Below the pieces are notes generated by a model, which was not told the DNA's origin, did not search any database, and worked only from the letters and a program-made list of their open reading frames with translations. Made by a program: the position numbers and the translations under genes. From contig CAISJI010000232.1 of NCBI GenBank assembly GCA_903885565.1, positions 1 through 64,000 of the forward strand: a stretch of 64,000 bases of DNA. Reading direction: 5' to 3'. Source of the DNA: an uncultured Planctomycetaceae bacterium. Lineage in GTDB: Bacteria; Planctomycetota; Planctomycetia; Pirellulales; UBA1268. Positions 16,954-25,838 of the stretch are shown here, in pieces; position 1 is the stretch's first letter, and each line of letters begins with the position of its first letter.

Positions 16954-18060
16954 TCACTTCGCCCCGGGCCAGGCGAAGCGGATACGATCCCGCCAGCGGG
17001 GCGCCGCTGCACTCCCCGGCACACCAACCGGTGGTCCGCCGCCGACCGCGCGGACGATTCCACCATGGGGCTTTCCCGTCGCTTGAGCTCCTGCGCCATC
17101 CCCGGCTGCCGCCGCTCCGCCGGCCTGCACGACCGCGCCCCCGGCATCGTCACCACTGACAGCCACCACACTGCCGGCGGTCACGGGAACGCCACGCCCA
17201 TGATTGCGGCCCCCTCCCAGTGCATCGGCGCGAAGTCCGACAGCCCGGTTGGGAAATCCACCGGCCATGGCCCGGGCTGCTGAGTCGGTCGTGGGCACGG
17301 CTGCCGCCGAGGTGGTCTGCATGGAGGTGGTCTGCATGGTGTTTGAGGCAGCAGCGCCACGAACCATAAACGGCATTGGCATCGGCCGCGCGGGGATCGA
17401 CTGGCCGACCAACAGCGGCGGCCCCACCGCTACGGGCGGCAAGGTATCAACACCTCCCGGATCAAACCCCGGGGAGATGACGGCGATGTTCACCATTCCC
17501 GAATCGACCATGCCCGAATCGATCATGCCCGGGTCGATCACGGCAGGGCCGATGCAACTGACATCAACCCCGCCCATATCGACCACTCCCACATCGACGT
17601 TGCCAGTGCCGATCGCTCCCGGATTCGTTTGATGGAAAACATTCGGCCTCCCATGGTGGCCCGGCGGCGGCATCACATGGACCACCGTCCCAGACGGCAG
17701 CGATCCCACATCGACAGTCGTCAGATCGACTGGCATTCCGTCGCCGGTAACGCCCCCCACCATCATGCCATCCGGCCCCGGCCTTATCTGACAACCAGCC
17801 AAGCTGCCCGGGCTCGCGGCCACGCCGGTGGCGGCTGCTCTGGGACCGACTCCATCACTCGACACCGTGACAGCTTGGGCAGCGACGCCCTGATTGGCGG
17901 TGCTGGCGACGGCCGTCTGCCCCGGGAGCATGGCGGGAGCCCCCACGGCCCCTCGGGCATGTTTGTGGAGCAGCCCCGGGTTCGCGGTCGCGATCGACTG
18001 CAACGCGAACGCGGCCGCAATCCCGGCCAGAGTTGTGGCCAGCCTGACGCTGTGGTTCAT
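16954..18060 (-). CDS. Secreted low-complexity protein of unknown function
   Basis: 368 residues. The N-terminus MNHSVRLATTLAGIAAAFAL followed by QSIATAN is a clear signal peptide. The mature part is rich in Gly, Ala, Val, Pro and Met, with a degenerate repeat zone at about residues 150-195 (DVGVVDMGGVDVS, then DPGMIDSGMVDSGMV). The C-terminal 100 residues are Gly/Ala-rich and basic. SD GAGGA lies about 8 bases before the ATG. The regular GC3-rich coding pattern, signal peptide and SD support a real gene, but I recognise no domain. It probably sits in the periplasm or outside. It is divergent from the outer-membrane protein gene at 18341. Confidence 0.65.
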   Translation of the reverse strand: MNHSVRLATTLAGIAAAFALQSIATANPGLLHKHARGAVGAPAMLPGQTAVASTANQGVAAQAVTVSSDGVGPRAAATGVAASPGSLAGCQIRPGPDGMMVGGVTGDGMPVDLTTVDVGSLPSGTVVHVMPPPGHHGRPNVFHQTNPGAIGTGNVDVGVVDMGGVDVSCIGPAVIDPGMIDSGMVDSGMVNIAVISPGFDPGGVDTLPPVAVGPPLLVGQSIPARPMPMPFMVRGAAASNTMQTTSMQTTSAAAVPTTDSAARAMAGGFPNRAVGLRADALGGGRNHGRGVPVTAGSVVAVSGDDAGGAVVQAGGAAAAGDGAGAQATGKPHGGIVRAVGGGPPVGVPGSAAAPRWRDRIRFAWPGAK

Positions 18061-18340
18061 CGTTCATTCCTCGTGCACGGGTGGGAGAGCTGTTTCGGCC
18101 AGCTCAACGGACGTCTGATCGCCAGACGCGGTCGGGCGGGCGGAACTGCCAACAAAGGGTATCGGCTCGCCAACGGAATAATCTTTGGAACCGTTACGAA
18201 TCAACCGAAACACGCCCTCGTCCCATTCGCCCCATCCTGCCCGCATGCCGCACAGATGGAATGGCCTTCAGCGTGCACCTTCGTTACCTTTCCCACTTTT
18301 GAAGCCTCCCAGCGACCGGTTCACCGAGGGTGATTCGTCC

Positions 18341-19504
18341 ATGCACGCCTTCACCAGCGCAGGCTGCAGTCGATTCCCGCTCCGCCGCCATCCTCTGGCG
18401 CTGCTGCGGACGATGCTCTGCGGTCTGGTCGTTGCCGCACTTTTCGCCGCGGCCCATGCCGACGAATCGCAGCCGACGGCCACACCGCCGGCGGAATCCC
18501 CCGAGCAGGCGGCCCCCCCTGCCGAGCCGGCGCTCTTTCTCGCGCTGCCCGACGACCGCTCCCTCATCATGGAAGGGACTCCAAGCGAAGGCCCATGGGA
18601 AGGGGGCAGACTGATCGAAGACAGTGCTGTTGTGCCGGCCGGGGCAATCGTTCCCTCCACGCCGATCGCTCCCGGCCAGGGCCCGCTGCTGGATGACCTC
18701 GGCCCCGAGTGGAACGAACAACGGCGCGGTCCTCCCGATCGCTTCTGGTATGCCCGCTCGATCTCGGCCACCTGGCTCCCCAAGAATGGCGCCGACGGTT
18801 TTGGCACCACCGATGTGCCGATCGCCACCTCCTTCGCACCGGTCTGGTTTGACGAACTCCCCGCCCTCCTCGTCACTCCCGGCTTCGGCTACCACTCCTG
18901 GCTGGCCCCCAACGCTCTCGAACTCCCCTCGTCGGTCTTCGATGCCTATGTCGATATCGCTTGGCGCACCCCCTACAACGAACGCCTCGGATTCGCGATG
19001 GGCATCACGCCGGGAGTGTATGGCGACTACAAAACCTACAGTTCCAAGGCCTTTCAGCTCACCGGCTGGGGACTCGTCGATTACAAGCTGACCAAGACCT
19101 GGACGGTCGTCGCCGGCGCCGCGGTCGTCCGCCAACTCGACATGCGGGTGCTCCCGGTGGGGGGCCTGATCTGGTCGCCCAACACCGACACCCGGCTCGA
19201 AATTCTCGTGCCGCGATCGAGGTTTGTGCGCAAGGTCCGCTCTCTTGGCGAAGGGGGCGTGTGGGCCTACTCGGCCCTGCAGTACGGCGGCGGTTCCTGG
19301 GCTGTCACGCTTCCCGACGACACCACCGCCCTGGTGACGATTAGCGATCTGCGGGCGATCCTCGGCCTCGAATGGTTCCGTAGCCGCACAGTGGCCGGCG
19401 TCGCCGAAGTGGGCTATGTCTTCGCCCGCACGATCTCGGCCAACGGCGTGCCTGAGTTCAATCCCACCGACACGCTCATGCTCTCGGCCGGGGCGACGTT
19501 CTGA
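18341..19504 (+). CDS. Predicted outer-membrane beta-barrel protein
   Basis: 387 residues from ATG 18341. The signal peptide is LRTMLCGLVVAALFAAAHAD, then a Pro/Ala/Glu-rich stretch (about 45-70) and a linker to about 140. From residue 145 onward, alternating hydrophobic/aromatic strands such as RFWYARSISATWLP, LGFAMGITPGVYGDY, TWTVVAGAAVVRQLD and VAGVAEVGYVFARTI suggest a small barrel ending in an aromatic residue (LMLSAGATF). The terminal Phe fits Bam-dependent insertion. Similar planctomycete barrels are grouped under DUF6268, which I suggest but cannot confirm. Function unknown. A hairpin-rich tandem repeat follows the stop codon. Confidence 0.7.
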   Translation: MHAFTSAGCSRFPLRRHPLALLRTMLCGLVVAALFAAAHADESQPTATPPAESPEQAAPPAEPALFLALPDDRSLIMEGTPSEGPWEGGRLIEDSAVVPAGAIVPSTPIAPGQGPLLDDLGPEWNEQRRGPPDRFWYARSISATWLPKNGADGFGTTDVPIATSFAPVWFDELPALLVTPGFGYHSWLAPNALELPSSVFDAYVDIAWRTPYNERLGFAMGITPGVYGDYKTYSSKAFQLTGWGLVDYKLTKTWTVVAGAAVVRQLDMRVLPVGGLIWSPNTDTRLEILVPRSRFVRKVRSLGEGGVWAYSALQYGGGSWAVTLPDDTTALVTISDLRAILGLEWFRSRTVAGVAEVGYVFARTISANGVPEFNPTDTLMLSAGATF

Positions 19505-19510
19505 CTTTAC

Positions 19511-19723
19511 GCGGGCGAAGCCATCCATGGCCTTCGCCCGCTTGAGTCGGCCGGTGGAACCGCCAAGGGCTTCCACGGCCGACGGGCATCGCTTCCGGCG
19601 ATGCGACAACGCGGGCGAAGCCATCCATGGCCTTCGCCGCTTGAGTCGGCTGCTGGAACCGCCAAGGGGTTCCATGGCCGACGGGCATCGCATCCGGCGA
19701 TGCGACAACGCGGGCGAAGCCTC
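19511..19723. repeat. Tandem 100-bp hairpin-containing repeat (two full units plus a partial)
   Basis: Unit 1 is 19511-19610 (100 bp), unit 2 is 19611-19709 (99 bp), and a partial third unit starts GCGGGCGAAGCC at 19710. Each unit contains three inverted repeats: GGCGAAG/CTTCGCC; GTCGGCC..GGCCGAC with an inner TGGAA/TTCCA stem (19546-19583 in unit 1, 19645-19682 in unit 2); and GCATCGC-TTCCG-GCGATGC (19586-19604). Differences between units fall so that stems survive: unit 2 loses one outer pair but gains an inner C-G pair. It lies between two same-strand genes. It may act as a terminator or RNA stabiliser, or be a REP-like mobile repeat. Confidence 0.8.
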
Positions 19724-19810
19724 TCCTTTGAGATTTTCACCGCCATGGCCTAGGCTGACAGCCTGCCACAACCGGCGCCGCTTTGAACAACATCTCACAG
19801 GGGAACACAC

Positions 19811-20881
19811 ATGCCTGCTCGCAAATCCCTCTATGCGCTCCTGTCGCTCATCGTTGCCCTCGCCTGCCTGACGAGCCTTAGCAGCGGCACGACCGCCAAA
19901 GCGTGCACCCGAGCCGTCTATCTCGGGCCCAAAAACAGTGTCATCGTCGCCCGCTCCATGGACTGGGCCGAGGATCCGGGGAGCGAGGTCTGGTGCCTGC
20001 CGCGTGGTATGGCCCGCAGCGGCGCCACGGGGCCCGGCACGCTCCAGTGGACGAGCACCTATGGCTCGGTGATCGTCTCGTTCTACGGCATCGCCACCGT
20101 TGACGGGATCAACGAAAAGGGGCTCGTCGCCAACACGCTCTATCTCGTCGAATCAGATTACGGCAAGGCGGTGGCCGGCCGGCCCACGATATCGATTGCC
20201 TGCTGGGCGCAGTATCTGCTCGATACATTTGCCACCGTCGACGAGGCTGTCACGGCCCTAGCCAAGGAGCCGTTCACTGTCGTGGCGCCGATGCTGCCCA
20301 ACGGCGTGCCGGGAGTTGGACACATGGCGATCTCCGACCCCAGCGGCGACTCCGCAATTCTGGAGTATGTCAAAGGAAAACTCGTGATCCACCACGGGCG
20401 GCAGTATCAGGTGATGACCAATTCGCCGACATTCGACGAACAGCTCGCCCTCAACGGCTACTGGGAGCAGATCGGCGGGCTGACGATGCTGCCGGGAACA
20501 AACCGGGCCAGCGACCGGTTCGTGCGTGCCTCCTTCTTTATCAAGTCACTGCCGCAGGTCGAAGACCGAGCCAGGGCCATCGCCTCGGTCTTCAGCACGA
20601 TCCGGGCAGTGTCGGTGCCGCTGGGATTCACCACCCCCGACAAGCCGAATATCTCCAGCACGATCTGGCGAACGGTCTACGACCAAAAAGACAAGGTCAT
20701 GTACTTCGACTCAGCCACCCGCCCCAACGTGTTTTGGATTCCGCTGGCCGGTCTCGACTTCGCGGCAGGGCAACCGGTCAAAAAACTGAAACTCTTGGGC
20801 GGCGAAACCTACAGCGGCGACGCCTCTGCGAGCCTCACGCCGGAGAAGCCCTTCGCTTTCCTGTCGGCCAAGCCCGAGTGA
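19811..20881 (+). CDS. Secreted choloylglycine hydrolase / linear amide hydrolase family protein (Ntn hydrolase)
   Basis: 356 residues. The signal peptide (about 1-31) ends TTAKA directly before Cys32 in CTRAVYLG. In this family the mature N-terminal cysteine is the nucleophile, so signal-peptide cleavage would also expose the active site. Other family traits: ARSMDWAED (Arg and Asp near the nucleophile), GINEKGLVANTLYL, VPGVGHMAISDPSGDSAILE, and YQVMTNSPTFDEQL with the conserved Asn. The enzyme would cleave a linear amide bond outside the cytoplasm; bile salts, penicillin V and N-acyl signals are known substrates of relatives, but the substrate here is unknown. The ATG follows a GGGGAACACAC sequence serving as SD. 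Confidence 0.88.
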   Translation: MPARKSLYALLSLIVALACLTSLSSGTTAKACTRAVYLGPKNSVIVARSMDWAEDPGSEVWCLPRGMARSGATGPGTLQWTSTYGSVIVSFYGIATVDGINEKGLVANTLYLVESDYGKAVAGRPTISIACWAQYLLDTFATVDEAVTALAKEPFTVVAPMLPNGVPGVGHMAISDPSGDSAILEYVKGKLVIHHGRQYQVMTNSPTFDEQLALNGYWEQIGGLTMLPGTNRASDRFVRASFFIKSLPQVEDRARAIASVFSTIRAVSVPLGFTTPDKPNISSTIWRTVYDQKDKVMYFDSATRPNVFWIPLAGLDFAAGQPVKKLKLLGGETYSGDASASLTPEKPFAFLSAKPE

Positions 20882-20907
20882 GCAGACCAGCCAGCCACTT
20901 CCCCTCT

Positions 20908-22419
20908 TCACAGCCCGTAGAGCTCGCCAAACTTCCGGGTGAGCTGCGCCAAGAAGGGCTGAGGGCTCGGCTGCGCGCCGGTCGCCTGAAACACCAACTC
21001 CGTACTCCGCCACCGCTTACCGTGGCGGTGGATCTTCTCGCGCAGCCAGCCGAGCAGCCCGGAAAAATCTCCCCGCTCGATCTGCTGGGGAAGATCAACG
21101 AGGTCCTGCTGGGCGCGGTCGAAGAGCTGGGCAGCGAAGACGTTGCCAAGAGTGTAGGTGGGGAAATAGCCAAACAGCCCCGCGCTCCAGTGGATGTCCT
21201 GCAGGCAGCCCTCGGCATCATTGCCCGGCGTGAGCTTGAGATACGCCTGATACTTTTCAGCCCAGGCGGCCGGCAGATCAGCCGGCGCAAGCTCTCCCGC
21301 CAGCAATGCCCGCTCCAATTCAAACCGGATGATGATGTGCAGGCTGTAGGTAACCTCATCGGCTTGCACACGAATCAGCGACGGCTTTACCTCGTTGACG
21401 GCGAAGAGAAATGCATCCTCGCTCACATCGTGGAGCGCTTCCCGAAAGACCCGCTTGGCCTGAGGAAATGCCTGCCTCCAGAAGGGGCGGCTGCGTCCCA
21501 CCGCATTTTCCCAGAGCCGCGACTGGCTCTCATGAACCCCCAGCGACACCGCCTCTCCCATCGGCGTGCCCCGATGGGTGCGATCGAGCCCCTGCTCGTA
21601 GAGCCCGTGGCCTGTCTCATGGAGGATGCCAAAAAAGGCATCGGAGAAATCCCGCAGGTTGTAGCGGGTGGTGATCCGACAATCGTCGGGACCCACCTCG
21701 GTGCAAAACGGATGCGCCGTGACATCGAGCCGACCGCGCTGGAAGTCGAATCCAAACTGCGAGGCCACCATCTCGCCGAAAACCCGCTGCCGCTCAGTTG
21801 GGTAGTCGCGCTTCAGCACGCCGATGTCGGGCCGGCGGGGAGCTGCCGCAATCGCCTCGATCAGCGGCACCAACCCCTGCCGCAGCGTTTCAAACAGCGG
21901 GGCCAGATCGGCCGCAGTGGCCCCCGGCTCATAGTCGTTGAGAAGGGCATCATAGTCGGCTGGTCCCGCCCCAAGGCAGGCAGCCTCCTCCCGCTTGAGA
22001 GCCAGAATCTTCTCAAACGCGGGTTGAAACCGTGCGTAGCTCGCAGCGGCCCGCGCCTCGACCCACACCTGCTGGCCGAGTGATGTGGCCCGGGCCAATT
22101 CCTCAACCAGCCGCTTGGGCAGTTTTGTGGCGCGGTCAAAAGCCCGCCGCCATTCCCGCACGTTCACTGCCATAGGCGCATCAGGCAGCCCGAGGCCTCC
22201 CCCCTGCTCCACTTCCCCAAGCCAGTTCCCCAGCCGTGGATCGGTCGCCTTCTCATGCACCAGCCCCGCCAGCAGGCCCAACTGGGCCGAGCGGTGCTGG
22301 GCACCTTCACGCGGCATGTAGGTTTGCTCGTCCCAGCTCAAAACCGCCGCACAGGAAGCGAGCAGCGAGATTTCCCGGGACGCCGCCAAAAGTTGGTCGT
22401 AAGGGGTGGATTGGCTCAT
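20908..22419 (-). CDS. Carboxypeptidase Taq family metallopeptidase (M32)
   Basis: 503 residues, the usual size for M32. The zinc motif HETGH is at residues 267-271 (FFGILHETGHGLYEQGL) and the third ligand is in GVHESQSRLWEN (about 297). N-terminal ASCAAVLSWDEQTYMPREGA is also a strong family signature, as is DVSEDAFLFAVNEVKPSLIR. It is a cytoplasmic enzyme removing C-terminal residues from peptides, with broad specificity. The ATG at 22419 has AGGAAA about 9 bases upstream; an in-frame upstream extension to 22488 lacks homology. The gene converges on the choloylglycine hydrolase-like gene with 26 bases between stop codons. Confidence 0.93.
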   Translation of the reverse strand: MSQSTPYDQLLAASREISLLASCAAVLSWDEQTYMPREGAQHRSAQLGLLAGLVHEKATDPRLGNWLGEVEQGGGLGLPDAPMAVNVREWRRAFDRATKLPKRLVEELARATSLGQQVWVEARAAASYARFQPAFEKILALKREEAACLGAGPADYDALLNDYEPGATAADLAPLFETLRQGLVPLIEAIAAAPRRPDIGVLKRDYPTERQRVFGEMVASQFGFDFQRGRLDVTAHPFCTEVGPDDCRITTRYNLRDFSDAFFGILHETGHGLYEQGLDRTHRGTPMGEAVSLGVHESQSRLWENAVGRSRPFWRQAFPQAKRVFREALHDVSEDAFLFAVNEVKPSLIRVQADEVTYSLHIIIRFELERALLAGELAPADLPAAWAEKYQAYLKLTPGNDAEGCLQDIHWSAGLFGYFPTYTLGNVFAAQLFDRAQQDLVDLPQQIERGDFSGLLGWLREKIHRHGKRWRSTELVFQATGAQPSPQPFLAQLTRKFGELYGL

Positions 22420-22420
22420 C

Positions 22421-22461
22421 GATACAGGTTTCCTTGAGTTTTTGAATGGGACCACTGTATC
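22421..22461. promoter_or_regulatory. Inverted repeat upstream of the M32 peptidase gene
   Basis: GATACAG (22421-22427) and CTGTATC (22455-22461) form a 7-bp perfect inverted repeat in the divergent region between the peptidase and the Gly/Tyr-rich gene, next to the peptidase start. Operator role is a guess. Confidence 0.25.
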
Positions 22462-22570
22462 CACAGCCAGCAACCCCCGCCGCGCCAAAACATTTCACTT
22501 TTTGTACGGATGGGTTAGGGTGAAAGGAATTGGCCCACTTTCAGCGGCCATCACTCATCGAGGATGCGAA

Positions 22571-22930
22571 ATGTCGCGGCTTCTGTTGACTCCTGCCTTG
22601 GCGATTGGCCTGCTCATCGGATCACTCGCGTGCGCCCAGCCGGCTTCGGCTCAGGGCCTGTGGTTTGGTGGCATCGGGTTTGGTGGCCCGGGCTATTTTG
22701 GCCCCGGATTCTACGGCAGTGGGTTTTCTCCCTACGGCTTCGGCAATGCCGGTTTCTATTCCCCAGGCAGGTACTATGCTCCGGCCCGCTATGGCTATGG
22801 CTATCCGATGACCGTCAGGCGTCCAGTGGTGGCGGTGCCTGTTGCCCCCCGCTACACATCCTATACGCGTCCTGCCGTGCGCCGCCCACTCAACAAGGCC
22901 TACCGTCGCACCTACCGTCGCGGCTGGTAA
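22571..22930 (+). CDS. Small secreted Gly/Tyr/Phe-rich protein
   Basis: 119 residues. The signal peptide is SRLLLTPALAIGLLIGSLAC with a cleavage site near ASAQG. The mature chain is a Gly-Tyr-Phe-Pro run (GFGGPGYFGPGFYGSGF and similar) followed by a basic tail rich in Arg and Tyr (KAYRRTYRRGW). No catalytic domain. Proteins of this style are common in planctomycetes as small exported or cell-wall proteins of unknown role. ATG 22571 is preceded by GAGG at 8 bases. A strong hairpin follows the gene. Confidence 0.7.
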   Translation: MSRLLLTPALAIGLLIGSLACAQPASAQGLWFGGIGFGGPGYFGPGFYGSGFSPYGFGNAGFYSPGRYYAPARYGYGYPMTVRRPVVAVPVAPRYTSYTRPAVRRPLNKAYRRTYRRGW

Positions 22931-22957
22931 GCGCGGCTGAGATCCGCTGGTAACACT

Positions 22958-22992
22958 CCCTGACGGGCCGCCATCCATGCGGCCCGTCAGGG
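22958..22992. terminator. 14-bp perfect hairpin between convergent genes
   Basis: CCCTGACGGGCCGC (22958-22971) pairs with GCGGCCCGTCAGGG (22979-22992) around CATCCAT. It lies between the ends of the Gly/Tyr-rich gene and the sugar dehydrogenase gene, so it can serve as a bidirectional terminator. There is no clear U-tract on either side. Confidence 0.7.
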
Positions 22993-23024
22993 TAGCTTGG
23001 GGTTGCTCGGCGCCTTACCGTCGC

Positions 23025-25709
23025 TCACTCAAACGTTACGGCATCGATGTTCATCAGACCGGCTGGTTGCTCGGCATTCTTGAACACCAGATAGACCGTA
23101 TCGCGGCCGGACGAGGGGTTCAAAACGATCCGCTCGGGGCGAAACTCCTCCCAGTTGCCATTCACGGCAACGGCTCCAGATCCCAGCAGCGGGCCATCGA
23201 TGGCCCCCCGATGCACCTCGATCACTCCGCCGGCTCCGGCGCTTGCCACCCGCACCTGCACTGCCGTGAGGCCATCGAGCGGAACATGATCAAACCGCAG
23301 AAAGGCATCGTGCTCGATCGAGCCCATATACCGCTTGCCCTGCGCTGACTCCGCCCTGAGCTTCTGCGTCCGCTGTGCCTCATCGGCCGCCTCGGCCTGA
23401 ATGACCCGGCTCCGCAGCGTGACTGAGCCGACACCGCTCAGCTTCGGGATGTCGTCGCGACCGAGATCGGTATACGTCGCCTCCAGCCTGAGCGTGCCGG
23501 CCTTGTCTGGAACCGGGATATCGTTGGTGAAGCCCTGGGCGCTCGGATTGGATGAGTCGGCCGTCACCGAATAGACATACTCCACCATCCGCGTGACTTC
23601 CGCCTCGGTGTGCTGGGGATGCGGCAGCATGCCGACTTTTCCCCAGACTCCGGTGGAACCGCCGCGAACCCGTGCCACTGATTTTTCCAGGCTGTGCGGA
23701 TCGCTTCTATATTTGGTGGCGATCTCGACGAAGCTGGGGCCGACGAGCCGACGATTGGCCGCATGGCAGTTGAGGCAATCGCTTTTGCGAATCAGCGACA
23801 GCCCCGCATGGACATTCTCCTCCGCCCCCTTCGTCACCCGGGGAACCAACTCGACAAACAGCCGGGTGGCCGCCTGCGATTCAATCAGCTCCCAATCATC
23901 TTCCTCGGCCTGATTGGCATCGCTGGTTCCATCTTCCCGATCGCGCACCACAAGCGAATAGCGAATCGGCTGGCCAGGGGTGTAAAAATCTCCGTCCTGC
24001 GGCGCCACGAATTCCACAGCGGGGGGCGTATTACCAACCACGATCGGCAGCGAGGAGAGATGCTTTGCCCCGGCAGCATCGATCGCCTCCAACTCCACGG
24101 TGTAGACCCCTTGAGTGTCAAACGTCGCCTCGGTCTCAGCGGCCTGCCCCAGGGGCTGCCGTCCGGCAGCCTCCTCGCCGGCGCGGACGAACGTCCAGGA
24201 ATAGCGCAGGGGGTCGCCGTCTTTATCGCTGGAACCCGCTGCCGAAAGCCGCACCGAGAGCGGTTCACGCCCCACGGTGTTGTCGGCCTTGGCGACCGCC
24301 GTCGGCTTGCGGTTGCCCCGCACGTAATCGATGCGCACGAGCCGGGCATCGGGATTCACACCCCAGGTCTCACCATATTCGATCACATAGAGCGATCCGG
24401 CTGCGTCGAACTGCAGGTCGATCGGCCGAATAAAGGGAGTTCCCGACAGGAACGGCTCCAGCTTCACTGGCCGCGAATCCTCATCCAGATGCACCGCCAG
24501 AATCCAGTTTCGCGACCACTCGTAGGCGAACAGCGTGCGATCGTAGGCCTGCGGAAATTTCGTTTCGCTCTTGAGTTCGGGATTGTAGTGATAGATCGGC
24601 CCGGCGCAGGCGGTGCGGCCGCCGCTGAAAACCTCCGGAAACTCCTCCGATGGCCCGCCCGGATAGTAGATCAGCGCCGGCTGCGCAGGGGGAAGTTCGG
24701 TGGCGCCAGTGTTGTTCACCGATCGGTTCAATGGCTTCTGCGGATCCTGCGGCAGGCCGATCTCGCCAGAGTTAAAATCGACCATGCAATAGGTGAAGTT
24801 TTTGCCGATAAAGTAGGGCCAGCCAAAGTTGCCCGCCTGCCGGGCCTGATTGACCTCGTCGTAGCCTCTTGAGCCGCGTGGTCCGTCGCTGCCGGCATCG
24901 GGACCGACATCCCCCCAGTACAGAAATCCGGTCTGCTGATCGAGGCTGATCCGCCACGGATTGCGGCAGCCCATCACGTAGATCTCGGGATGGCCGACTG
25001 AGCCATCCCGGGGAAAGAGATTCCCCTCAGGGATCGAATAGGTGCCGTCGGGCTCAGGGCGAATCCGCAGAATCTTGCCGTTGTAATTTTTCGTGTTGGC
25101 GGCGGTGCGCTGCGCGTCCCAGGGGCCGCGGTCGGAGCGCTGGTCGATCGGCGCAAAGCCCTCGGAATCGTTGAACGGGTTGGTGTTGTCGCCCGTGCCG
25201 ATATAGAGATTGCCGTCCGGCCCAAACTCCATCGACCCGGCATGGTGGCAGCATTCGCGGCGCTGCTCCTCATAGGAGAAGAGTCGTTTCTCGCTGGCCA
25301 TGTCGATTGTGTCGTTGCGAAAATCGAACCGGCTGATGTACTGCCCCGAAAAATCGGGCGGGGAATACTGGAGATAGATCCAGCCGTTCTCGCTGAATCT
25401 GGGATCGAGCGCCATGCCGATCAGGCCGTTCTCCTGAGCGGTCGTCACTGTCAACTGCCCAACGACCTGCGCCTGCCCCGTCCTGGGGTCGATGAGCTTG
25501 ATGGCCCCGGCCAGTTCGATCAGAAAAATCCTGCCGTCGGGGGCGACGTCGAGTTCCATCGGCTGGACAAGCCCCCCCTGCACAATCGTTTTTTCAAACC
25601 GCTGCGGATCGACCTCCTCGGCCGCTGCGGTGGAGTTGAGCAGCACAGCCATACCGAGCGAGAGACCGACAGCAGACAGGATCCGGCTGAAGAGCGAGGA
25701 GAGCATCAT
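23025..25709 (-). CDS. Secreted PQQ-type sugar dehydrogenase (GSDH domain) fused to PKD, cytochrome c and carbohydrate-binding-like domains
   Basis: 894 residues from ATG 25709; a GTG at 25778 would add 23 residues before the signal peptide. Signal peptide 1-31 (ends NSTAAAEE). Residues about 35-455 are a glucose/sorbosone dehydrogenase propeller: GLVQPMELDVAPDGRIFLIE, NGLIGMALDPRFSENGWIYL and CCHHAGSMEFGPDGNLYIGTG. A PKD domain follows at about 460-556 (SGSSDKDGDPLRYSWTF-like). A class I cytochrome c has its heme site CLNCH near residue 645 and an axial Met probably in GMLPHPQ. The C-terminal 130 residues form a CBM6-like sandwich (FLRFDHVPLDGLTAVQVRVA). The architecture suggests sugar oxidation with direct electron transfer to a built-in heme, in the periplasm or at the surface. 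Fusions of this type occur in planctomycetes and Bacteroidetes. Some GSDH-domain proteins bind no PQQ. Confidence 0.9.
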   Translation of the reverse strand: MMLSSLFSRILSAVGLSLGMAVLLNSTAAAEEVDPQRFEKTIVQGGLVQPMELDVAPDGRIFLIELAGAIKLIDPRTGQAQVVGQLTVTTAQENGLIGMALDPRFSENGWIYLQYSPPDFSGQYISRFDFRNDTIDMASEKRLFSYEEQRRECCHHAGSMEFGPDGNLYIGTGDNTNPFNDSEGFAPIDQRSDRGPWDAQRTAANTKNYNGKILRIRPEPDGTYSIPEGNLFPRDGSVGHPEIYVMGCRNPWRISLDQQTGFLYWGDVGPDAGSDGPRGSRGYDEVNQARQAGNFGWPYFIGKNFTYCMVDFNSGEIGLPQDPQKPLNRSVNNTGATELPPAQPALIYYPGGPSEEFPEVFSGGRTACAGPIYHYNPELKSETKFPQAYDRTLFAYEWSRNWILAVHLDEDSRPVKLEPFLSGTPFIRPIDLQFDAAGSLYVIEYGETWGVNPDARLVRIDYVRGNRKPTAVAKADNTVGREPLSVRLSAAGSSDKDGDPLRYSWTFVRAGEEAAGRQPLGQAAETEATFDTQGVYTVELEAIDAAGAKHLSSLPIVVGNTPPAVEFVAPQDGDFYTPGQPIRYSLVVRDREDGTSDANQAEEDDWELIESQAATRLFVELVPRVTKGAEENVHAGLSLIRKSDCLNCHAANRRLVGPSFVEIATKYRSDPHSLEKSVARVRGGSTGVWGKVGMLPHPQHTEAEVTRMVEYVYSVTADSSNPSAQGFTNDIPVPDKAGTLRLEATYTDLGRDDIPKLSGVGSVTLRSRVIQAEAADEAQRTQKLRAESAQGKRYMGSIEHDAFLRFDHVPLDGLTAVQVRVASAGAGGVIEVHRGAIDGPLLGSGAVAVNGNWEEFRPERIVLNPSSGRDTVYLVFKNAEQPAGLMNIDAVTFE

Positions 25710-25838
25710 GAGGAAAGACAAACTCCAGGGGAATCGGGCTGTAAACGGATCTTTCAAGATTACCTCAGGCCGGCCCACGATTCACTGCCAAAGACTGGCG
25801 GAATGAAAGAACGCTCGTTTTCCATCTTCTCCACAATC

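Noticed and set aside
19511-19723. Possible CRISPR array
   Set aside because: There are only two and a bit units of about 100 bp without unique spacers, and no cas genes nearby; it is a simple tandem repeat.
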